From: Pantoea sp. BAV 3049
Lineage (GTDB): Bacteria; Pseudomonadota; Gammaproteobacteria; Enterobacterales; Enterobacteriaceae
Direction: 5' to 3'
Assembly (NCBI RefSeq): GCF_009765445.1
Contig: NZ_WHOY01000031.1
Coordinates: forward strand, 4,723,782 to 4,787,781
DNA: 64,000 nt
Part shown: positions 57,767 through 64,000 of the stretch, in pieces
Layout: each line of letters starts with the position of its first letter
How positions within the stretch are numbered: position 1 is the stretch's first letter
Program-made: the position numbers and the translations under genes
The notes under the pieces: model-generated
What the model was told of the DNA's origin: nothing
What the model saw: only the letters and a program-made list of their open reading frames with translations
The model's database searches: none

Positions 57767-59497
57767 TTACATTCTTTCTACGGTTTCAATCCCTAACGTT
57801 TCCAGACCCTGTTTCAGGGTTTTCGCCGTCAGCAGCGCCAGCTTCAGGCGGCTCTGCTTCGTCACTTCATCTTCCGCAGCCAGAATCGGGCAGTGTTCAT
57901 AGAAACCAGAGAACAGACCGGCCAGATCGTACAGATAGGCACACATCACGTGCGGCGTACCATCACGGGCAACCTGAGTGATCGTCTCTTCAAATTGCAG
58001 CAGACGCACGGCCAGCGCCGCTTCACGATCTTCTCCGATAGCTGTTTTCCCGGTCACTGAAGCTTCATCAATCCCGGCCTTACGGAAAACCGAGAGCACG
58101 CGGGTGTAGGCATACTGCATGTAAGGCGCAGTGTTACCTTCAAAGGCCAGCATGTTATCCCAGTCGAAGATGTAGTCAGTGGTCCTGCTCTTGGACAGGT
58201 CGGCATATTTAACCGCGCCAATACCCACAATGTTGGCAAGCTTTGTGAGCTCATCAGCAGGCATATCCGGGTTCTTTTCGCTGACCAGACTGATGGCACG
58301 CTCAGCGGCTTCATCCAGCAGGTCGGACAACTTGATGGTGCCACCGGCGCGAGTTTTAAACGGTTTACCGTCTTTACCCAGCATCATACCGAAGGCATGG
58401 TGTTCTAACGGCACTGACTCTGGCACATAACCGGCTTTACGGACGATAGTCCACGCCTGTTGCAGGTGCTGATGCTGGCGGGAGTCGATGTAATAGAGCA
58501 CGCGATCGGCATGCAGCGTCTCATAACGATATTTGGCGCAGGCGATATCGGTGGTGGTATAGAGGTAGCCGCCATCCTTTTTCTGGATGATGACGCCCAT
58601 CGGATCGCCGTCTTTATTTTTGTACTCGTCGAGGAACACCACGGTGGCACCTTCGCTTTCCACCGCCAGGCCTTTAGCCTTCAGGTCTGCGACAATGCCA
58701 GGCAGCATATCGTTATACAGGCTTTCACCCATCACATCTTTACAGGTGAGGGTGACATTCATGCGGTCATAGATCAGCTGGTTTTGCGACATGGTGATGT
58801 CGACCAGTTTCTTCCACATTTTACGACAATATTCGTCGCCGCCCTGTAGCTTAACCACGTAACCACGGGCACGCTCTGCAAAGACCGGATCTTCGTCGTA
58901 AGTGCGCTTCGCTTCACGGTAGAAGACTTCCAGATCCGCCAACGCGATCTCTTCGTGATGTTCGTTCTGCTGCTTCTCCAGGAATGCGATCAGCATACCA
59001 AACTGCGTACCCCAGTCACCCACGTGGTTAGCCCGGATTACATTGTGACCCAGAAATTCCAGCGTACGAACCGCAGCATCGCCGATGATGGTGGAGCGGA
59101 CGTGCCCGACGTGCATCTCTTTTGCGACGTTAGGCGCAGAATAGTCGATAACCACTGTCTGAGGAGTTACTGGTGTGACGCCCAGGCGCGGGGCATTCAC
59201 CACGCTGTCAACCTGTGCGGAGATCCACTCCTTATCAAGAAACAGGTTAATAAAGCCGGGTCCGGCAATCTCAACCTTGCTGACAATGCCCTGCAGATCC
59301 AGATGAGTCAGCACTTCTTCAGCCAGTTGTCGGGGCGCCTTACCCAGTTTTTTCGCCACGGCCATCATGCCGTTTGCCTGATAATCACCAAACTGCGCTT
59401 TAGCGGACTGACGAACCTGCGGCTCGCAATCGGCCGGAGCCCCTGCTGCGATCATCGCCTGACTGACTTTTTCTGAGAGAAGAGCCTGAATATTCAC
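57767..59497 (-). CDS. argS: Arginyl-tRNA synthetase
   Basis: Class I aminoacyl-tRNA synthetase of 576 residues (577 in E. coli) that charges tRNA-Arg. The N-terminal tRNA-recognition domain begins [21 protein letters not shown]. The HIGH-type motif is [15 protein letters not shown] near residue 125. Like other gamma-proteobacterial ArgRS it has no canonical KMSKS. The C-terminal DALR anticodon-binding domain ends [12 protein letters not shown]. It is a single gene convergent with flhBAE, an arrangement shared with relatives. Confidence 0.97.
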   Translation of the reverse strand: MNIQALLSEKVSQAMIAAGAPADCEPQVRQSAKAQFGDYQANGMMAVAKKLGKAPRQLAEEVLTHLDLQGIVSKVEIAGPGFINLFLDKEWISAQVDSVVNAPRLGVTPVTPQTVVIDYSAPNVAKEMHVGHVRSTIIGDAAVRTLEFLGHNVIRANHVGDWGTQFGMLIAFLEKQQNEHHEEIALADLEVFYREAKRTYDEDPVFAERARGYVVKLQGGDEYCRKMWKKLVDITMSQNQLIYDRMNVTLTCKDVMGESLYNDMLPGIVADLKAKGLAVESEGATVVFLDEYKNKDGDPMGVIIQKKDGGYLYTTTDIACAKYRYETLHADRVLYYIDSRQHQHLQQAWTIVRKAGYVPESVPLEHHAFGMMLGKDGKPFKTRAGGTIKLSDLLDEAAERAISLVSEKNPDMPADELTKLANIVGIGAVKYADLSKSRTTDYIFDWDNMLAFEGNTAPYMQYAYTRVLSVFRKAGIDEASVTGKTAIGEDREAALAVRLLQFEETITQVARDGTPHVMCAYLYDLAGLFSGFYEHCPILAAEDEVTKQSRLKLALLTAKTLKQGLETLGIETVERM

Positions 59498-59700
59498 CGG
59501 GTTACCTTATATGCTGAAAAAGACCTGCGCCGTGAAGTACAGGCCGTCATTCTGTACGATGTCCGACAGCGAGACATTCTGCCACCGTCTGACACCGCTA
59601 AAAAATAAGGGGAAAAGTATACTGCATTTTAACTGCAGTTATCCAGGAACCTGAAGGGATGGCGGGAAACAGTGCTGAGTCTGCGTCCCGCCCAAAAGAA

Positions 59701-59829
59701 TTAAGAACGACGGCGGTTAGGCCGATGTGGGCTCGCGATGGTGGTTTTGTGATTACGCACCTTCCAGTGGCGTACCAGAGCAAAGCCCATCATAACGATT
59801 AGCACTGCGACAAGTATCAACATTAGCAT
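59701..59829 (-). CDS. Unrecognised 42-residue single-helix membrane peptide
   Basis: A small open frame of 43 codons on the minus strand, ATG CTA ATG ... TAA. The first 18 residues (MLMLILVAVLIVMMGFAL) form a hydrophobic membrane helix and the rest is a strongly basic tail (VRHWKVRNHK..., ending RPNRRRS), the design of many regulatory or structural membrane peptides. AAGGA stands eight bases before the ATG. It lies upstream of argS on the same strand but 204 bases away, so it is likely independent. I cannot name it. Confidence 0.62.
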   Translation of the reverse strand: MLMLILVAVLIVMMGFALVRHWKVRNHKTTIASPHRPNRRRS

Positions 59830-60140
59830 TTTGCTATTCCTTGTGAGAGGTTCGGGACAAATCTATAAGAATCCAGACTACCTCACAATCCAGTGACAAT
59901 GATTTAGGATAAGTCGCATTGTATAAATTTAACTACACTAAAACATTAAGTTAAGAACTATTTTCCAAATAAAAAACTGGATCTGAGCCAGTTAAAACTG
60001 AGAAAATCCGATTAATTCGCATTAATTTTACTCTGTTGGCAGGGCCGTCTTGGGTTTGGCAGAGGTTTTACTGGATCTGTATCGTTCCGATAAGAAAAAC
60101 TTAATGTTCAGAGTTATTACAGTAATGAAGAGGAATGACG
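59830..60140. other. Intergenic region between the small peptide and yecM
   Basis: About 310 bases, A/T-rich, with promoters for both divergent genes presumed. I see no gene and no striking structure. Confidence 0.5.
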
Positions 60141-60701
60141 ATGTTTGAGGCTACAATTGCCGATGAATTAAGCGATCTGGCTAATGATTTGCCCTTTTTT
60201 TTACAATCCATTTACGATTTGGCAAACCGTTTAGGAGTGGATCTCTCCGGGCTGGAAGTGGACCATATTGCAGTACGATGTCATCAAAACACCACGGCAG
60301 AACGCTGGAAACAAGGTTTTTTACAGCATGGAGTGCTGCTTTCAGAGAAAGAGATCAACGGCAGACCGATAGCGTTGTTCGACCTGGCCACTCCACTGCT
60401 GATTGGCCCCTGGAAAATTAGCGTTGTTGAACTTCCCTGGCCGGGAGAGAAGCGCTATCGCCATGAAGGCTGGGAGCATATCGAAATTGTATTACGGGGT
60501 GAGGAAGCCGGGTTGGCAGCCCGTGCGCTGGCGCTTTGCTCTGATGAAGGGTTGACAGAACCGGAGATTTCAATCAAAAACAGTGCGCCAAAAGGCGAGG
60601 GGGAAAGTTTGCCTAATCCCACCCTGGCACTGTCTGACGGGAGGGTCACCATCAAGTTCCATCCCTGGAGCCTGAAAGAGATTGTGGAGAGTGAGTTATA
60701 A
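60141..60701 (+). CDS. yecM: YecM family protein
   Basis: Protein of 186 residues very like E. coli YecM (188), including CHQNTTAERWKQGFLQHG and the VELPWPGEKRYRHEGWEHIEIVL block. The fold is of the glyoxalase/vicinal-oxygen-chelate type with a putative metal site, but the biochemical role is not known. The ATG at 60141 has AGAGGA six bases upstream; an ATG two codons earlier overlaps the ribosome-binding site and is unlikely. Its stop overlaps the convergent C-S lyase gene by six bases. Confidence 0.92.
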   Translation: MFEATIADELSDLANDLPFFLQSIYDLANRLGVDLSGLEVDHIAVRCHQNTTAERWKQGFLQHGVLLSEKEINGRPIALFDLATPLLIGPWKISVVELPWPGEKRYRHEGWEHIEIVLRGEEAGLAARALALCSDEGLTEPEISIKNSAPKGEGESLPNPTLALSDGRVTIKFHPWSLKEIVESEL

Positions 60702-61856
60702 CGTGTTGGTACGCGGCAGAGTTCTGACCGCGTTCTCCATCCGGCGTAGCGCCTCATTGACCAGATCGCGCGTGCTGCCGAAGTTGAAGCGGACAAAAGC
60801 ATCGTCACCGAAATCACGCCCGGGGGAAAACCCCAGCCCGTGACGTTCAAAGAACAGCGCAGGGCTGGCAACCCCCAGCTCGCTGGCATCAATCCAGGCA
60901 AGATATGTGGCTTCCGGTGCGATCAGCGACAGTCCACCGATTTCATTGACTCGCTGAGTCAGTAAATCGCGGGTGTCACGCAGGTAGTCGATCTGCTGAT
61001 CCAGCCACGGCTGGCCCTCTTTCCAGGCCGCTGTGGCGGCAACGAAAGCCAGGATATCGACGCCGGGTACGATACCCTGACGCACGGCGGTGAAGCGGCG
61101 GCGTAACTCCTTATCCGGAATGATGGCCAGCGAAGCGCCCAGGCCCGCAATGTTGAAGGTTTTGGAAGGCGAGAGCAGGGTGACCGAGCGCTGCTGGGCA
61201 TCTTCACTCAGGCTGGCAAACGGAATGTGCTTCACACCTGGTTCCAGCAACAGATCGCAGTGGATTTCATCGGAGCAGACAATCAGGTCGTGCTGCCGGG
61301 CAAAGCGCAGTTGCTCTTCAAGCTCCTCCCGACGATAGACGGTGCCGCCCGGATTATGGGGATTACAGAGCATCAGCAGTTTTTCACTGCCGGTCATCTG
61401 AGGAGCGAGGGCGGCCAGATCCATGACCCAGCGCTCTCCTTCCAGCCGCATCTGGGCATTCAACTGGCTGCGGTTAGCGAGTTTAGCCGCAGAGCGGAAC
61501 GGCGGATAAATGGGGGTGGGTGCGATAGTCCCCTGATGCTCGTCAGTAAAGGCGCGTACGGCGATATTCAGCCCGCTGACCACGCCGGGTAAAAATACCA
61601 GCCATTCTGGATTTATTTGCCACTGGTAGCGTTCTGCCATGCGGGCGATCACCACGTCGATTAACTCAGCGGGTGGACTGCCGTAACCAAAAATACCGTG
61701 TTCGACGCGCTGCTTTAGTGCCGTAATAATGCACTCAGGAGAACGAAAATCGGTGTCGGCTACCCATAATGGCAGAATGTCCCGATCGCCATATTTCTGC
61801 CATTTAAGGCTATCGCTGTGACGGCGATCTATCCGTTGGTCAAAATTGCATGCCAT
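60696..61856 (-). CDS. PatB/MalY-type PLP-dependent C-S lyase
   Basis: Fold-type I PLP enzyme of 386 residues of the MalY/PatB cystathionine beta-lyase group, which releases pyruvate, ammonia and a thiol from cysteine conjugates. The PLP lysine is Lys232 (LLSPSKTFNIAG), with Asp196 (CSDEIHCDLLL) and Asn165 (LCNPHNPGG) as cofactor contacts; LPLWVADTDFRSPECI is the family opening. In E. coli MalY also modulates MalT, which cannot be judged here. Convergent with yecM, divergent from cutC. Confidence 0.9.
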   Translation of the reverse strand: MACNFDQRIDRRHSDSLKWQKYGDRDILPLWVADTDFRSPECIITALKQRVEHGIFGYGSPPAELIDVVIARMAERYQWQINPEWLVFLPGVVSGLNIAVRAFTDEHQGTIAPTPIYPPFRSAAKLANRSQLNAQMRLEGERWVMDLAALAPQMTGSEKLLMLCNPHNPGGTVYRREELEEQLRFARQHDLIVCSDEIHCDLLLEPGVKHIPFASLSEDAQQRSVTLLSPSKTFNIAGLGASLAIIPDKELRRRFTAVRQGIVPGVDILAFVAATAAWKEGQPWLDQQIDYLRDTRDLLTQRVNEIGGLSLIAPEATYLAWIDASELGVASPALFFERHGLGFSPGRDFGDDAFVRFNFGSTRDLVNEALRRMENAVRTLPRTNTL

Positions 61857-61956
61857 GTTAGTGATTCCCGTTAATATAAATCTTAAGTTCTTCAGTCAGA
61901 CTAAACATCGGGACTCATTTACACAACCAGCCAGCAGTCATTAACAGGAGGATGGG

Positions 61957-62712
61957 ATGCTAAAACTGGAAGTATGCTGCTATGGAGTCGATTGTGCTTC
62001 AGCCGCCGAGAAAGCGGGAGCCGATCGTATAGAATTGTGCGCCGCCCCTTCTGAAGGAGGGTTAACTCCCTCTGCCGGTAGCCTGATACAGGTGCGCGAG
62101 GCGGTCACCATTCCGGTTCACCCCATAGTGCGACCGCGCGGCGGGGATTTTTGCTTTACCAATACCGAATTTAATGAAATAAAATCGGATATAGCCTTTA
62201 TTCGGGAATTGGGTTTTCCCGGGCTGGTGGTTGGATTGCTTGACGTTGACGGCCATATTGATCTGCCGCGAATGCAGCAGGTGATGGCACTTTGTGAAGG
62301 CATGGCGGTGACATTCCATCGGGCTTTCGATCTCTGTCACAGTCCGATAGTGGCGCTGCAACAGCTGACCGATTTAGGGGTTGCACGCATCCTGACGTCG
62401 GGACAGCAGCAGAGTGCGGAAAGCGGATTGATGTTGCTGAAGGAACTTAATCGCGTCACCCGTGGTCCAATCATCATGGCTGGCGCAGGTGTGCGCCTCA
62501 GCAATTTGCAAAAGTTTATTGATGCTGGTCTGAGCGAGCTTCACAGCTCAGCCAGTCAGCGTGTCGCCTCACCTATGCGCTATCGTAAAGCAGGTGTTTC
62601 GATGAGTTCCGTGGCGGAAACCGATGAATTCAGCCGAACCTGCGTGGACAGTGATATGGTGGAAGCCATGAAAGTCGCGATGTCTCACAGTTCGCCAGTC
62701 AGAGTCGCCTGA
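61957..62712 (+). CDS. cutC: Copper homeostasis protein CutC
   Basis: TIM-barrel protein of 251 residues (248 in E. coli). Family hallmarks are [36 protein letters not shown] at the start, [19 protein letters not shown], and [10 protein letters not shown]. It was named for copper tolerance, though its exact role in Enterobacteria is debated and may be metabolic. AGGAGG stands at ideal distance. A strong intrinsic terminator follows. Confidence 0.94.
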   Translation: MLKLEVCCYGVDCASAAEKAGADRIELCAAPSEGGLTPSAGSLIQVREAVTIPVHPIVRPRGGDFCFTNTEFNEIKSDIAFIRELGFPGLVVGLLDVDGHIDLPRMQQVMALCEGMAVTFHRAFDLCHSPIVALQQLTDLGVARILTSGQQQSAESGLMLLKELNRVTRGPIIMAGAGVRLSNLQKFIDAGLSELHSSASQRVASPMRYRKAGVSMSSVAETDEFSRTCVDSDMVEAMKVAMSHSSPVRVA

Positions 62713-62769
62713 CAACCGGTTTTGCCGCGCAGCACGCCAGTTCAGCGACGTGATGTTTGCAAGTACCAG

Positions 62770-62797
62770 GCCCCATCGTTTTGATGGGGCTTTTTTT
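62770..62797 (+). terminator. Intrinsic terminator after cutC
   Basis: GCCCCATC-GTTTT-GATGGGGC followed by seven Ts. Confidence 0.93.
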
Positions 62798-62957
62798 CTT
62801 TTACAGGCCAGAACGTTATTTCTGCTACTAGTTGATTTTATTTGTCCCCGGATCATAAGCAGCAGCATCAGGCCTGGCGCAAACCGGGTTTTTGTTGCCC
62901 TTTATCCCTGAAACGCTATGATAATGGGAAACGGATAAGGTTATGTAGGGATTACAT

Positions 62958-63281
62958 ATGAATAACATTGAGATGGAAAAAAAGCTAGCGGATGAAGGGT
63001 TTACTTCAAAAGAAATAGCCATCCTGAAAAACTTAATTGAACGTGACGCAACGACATATCAGGAGCTTTTGATTGATTTGAGAAAAAGATTTATTGGTGG
63101 TGTTATAATACTGGCTATAGTTTTTCTCTTTTACGGAAGTGGTTTTTTGGTTCGTGACGATACTGATTACATTGCAGTCGCTATCACATTATTAGTTGTA
63201 TTTATAGCTACTTGGTATGTGGCACCATTAAAACTAGGTGCCAAAGCATACTTCCTTATTAAGAAAAACCGTCACCTGTGA
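62958..63281 (+). CDS. Small two-helix membrane protein, candidate immunity protein
   Basis: A 107-residue protein with a charged N-terminal half (MNNIEMEKKLADEGFTSKEI...) and two hydrophobic helices (about 46-64 and 70-90), ending in a basic tail. I recognise no named family, but similar small proteins often lie next to DUF4225 genes in Erwiniaceae (from memory). Base composition is strikingly A/T-rich compared with cutC, and it converges with the DUF4225 frame, overlapping it by ten bases. These points suggest an accessory toxin/immunity-like pair; the function is inference only. Confidence 0.65.
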   Translation: MNNIEMEKKLADEGFTSKEIAILKNLIERDATTYQELLIDLRKRFIGGVIILAIVFLFYGSGFLVRDDTDYIAVAITLLVVFIATWYVAPLKLGAKAYFLIKKNRHL

Positions 63282-63859
63282 CTATCGATGTAAATAGATT
63301 TAATTGTTGCTGCATCGCTCCCCATTTCAATTAGAAGGTCGGTGCGCGACATGTTTTTAATGTTTCTTACGTAATCAGAACGTATATAACGGAATAATCT
63401 CCAGCTTTCAGGTTTCATGGCGAGTCGTGTCATACCGTAAGCTGATAAAAATAAATCCATATAGCTATAAGCTAACCTGCCGGTTTTCTCATCAAAACCA
63501 AGAAGTTTTGCCGTATAAATATAACCTTCTTTCAGATGCCCATTTGCATCATCATTGCCTGATTTGAAATTTACTACACTTTCCTCCAGTGCATTAGCAC
63601 CATGAAGAACGAGCGTCCCTCCAAAAGCTATGCCTACTATGTTACCTGTAGGAACTGAAGCTATTGCAACGCCGAGTCCTGCGAGTATTTGGAGGCCACT
63701 GAGCACAACACCAACGCCATTAATTACATACCCCCATATACCATTTTTTACAACAAGCTGCGCTGTGGCAACAATCTGAGCGCTGCCAATCGCCAGCTGG
63801 CGATCCTGCGTGTTGAGGTAGGCGCGTTCTTGCTGATGTTGCTCACGCACTGGCGGCAT
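63272..63859 (-). CDS. DUF4225 domain protein, frameshifted 3' part
   Basis: The open frame of 195 codons contains the DUF4225 core: a hydrophobic glycine-rich segment (NGVGVVLSGLQILAGLGVAIA), VLHGANALEES, EGYIYTAKLLGF and the family ending LFLSAYGMTRLAMKPESWRLFRYIRSDYVRN. Function is unknown; the glycine-rich helix pair would suit a membrane-acting toxin domain. The ATG at 63859 follows an in-frame TGA directly and has no ribosome-binding site. The true N-terminus is in another frame upstream (63748-64000), so this is probably the 3' piece of a broken gene rather than an independent start. Confidence 0.7.
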   Translation of the reverse strand: MPPVREQHQQERAYLNTQDRQLAIGSAQIVATAQLVVKNGIWGYVINGVGVVLSGLQILAGLGVAIASVPTGNIVGIAFGGTLVLHGANALEESVVNFKSGNDDANGHLKEGYIYTAKLLGFDEKTGRLAYSYMDLFLSAYGMTRLAMKPESWRLFRYIRSDYVRNIKNMSRTDLLIEMGSDAATIKSIYIDSHR

Positions 63860-64000
63860 TCAGAATCATTTTTTGTGGTACGGATCGATTGAAGCTGGTG
63901 GGCAATAAAATTTTGTATGTCGTTTTTAAAATCGTTTCTTACGATAGCATTCTTAAGGTGGCGATCGGCCAGCTTCGCTGCCAGGTTTGACAGCTGGCGG
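63748..64000 (-). pseudogene. 5' part of the DUF4225 gene in a different frame, cut by the window edge
   Basis: A second minus-strand frame is open from the window end at 63999 down to a TAA at 63748-63750. Its translation just inside the edge (LSNLAAKLADRHLKN..., later NDFKNDIQNFIAHQL and SECRQC) looks like the helical N-terminal region of DUF4225 proteins. The C-terminal domain continues in the frame one base earlier (-1), so a one-base deletion (or equivalent) probably lies at about 63825-63858, between SECRQC and EQHQQERAYL. It could be a real pseudogene or a sequencing error. Confidence 0.6.

Noticed and set aside
63855-63900. A slippery-type A-AAA-AAT run near the DUF4225 frame change, suggesting programmed -1 frameshifting.
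   Set aside because: A -1 slip there runs straight into TGA, so it cannot join the two frames; an indel is the simpler reading.

Overview
The window is chromosomal DNA from a motile gamma-proteobacterium of the order Enterobacterales. The most likely family is Erwiniaceae (Erwinia or a close relative). This rests on gene order (otsBA, flhDC, motAB-cheAW, receptors, cheRBYZ, flhBAE, argS, yecM, cutC), on near-E. coli-like sequences of FlhDC, the Che proteins, HemB and UmuDC, and on accessory genes such as DUF4225. Genus is inference; no rRNA or tRNA gene is present, and I saw no insertion sequence, prophage or CRISPR array.

Layout. 1-12 kb: a divergent POT-family transporter; ghrA-ycdX-ycdY; a reverse-strand CoA-transferase and an EamA permease; a glutamine amidotransferase; an ExaC/AldB-type aldehyde dehydrogenase; an exported arylsulfotransferase-family protein; an NCS1 nucleobase permease. 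12-21 kb: a CHASE4-GGDEF-EAL protein; a small polysaccharide cluster (degenerate GT2, Wzx-like flippase, intact GT2); a CPA antiporter; hemB. 21-34 kb: EthD-domain protein, LysR regulator and ester cyclase; SOS-controlled umuDC; a TetR regulator with an alpha/beta hydrolase; an SDR oxidoreductase with a CRP-like site; a pyruvate-oxidase-like ThDP enzyme; an EamA permease divergent from a MocR regulator; an RpiR regulator. 34-39 kb: a secreted small protein, an HD-GYP protein, and otsBA for trehalose synthesis.

39-57.7 kb is the motility core. flhDC lies behind a 0.9-kb regulatory region with a perfect CRP dyad, a separate 9-1-9 palindrome and a GGA-rich leader. A sigma-28 promoter inside the 3' end of flhC points at motAB-cheAW. 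Three tandem chemoreceptors follow, two with their own sigma-28 promoters, then cheRBYZ and flhBAE. The genes supply the master regulator, stator, receptor array, adaptation and phosphorelay enzymes and export gate. CRP, c-di-GMP enzymes (GGDEF-EAL, HD-GYP) and the YcdX/YcdY pair are plausible additional inputs to motility.

57.7-64 kb: argS, an unrecognised 42-residue membrane peptide gene, yecM, a PatB/MalY-type C-S lyase, cutC, and at the right edge a small two-helix membrane protein convergent with a frameshifted DUF4225 gene. That last pair is the best candidate for a poorly described system. Other notable structures are a matched pair of operators around the TetR/hydrolase genes and four copies of a GGGCGGAAT-type palindrome at gene ends.
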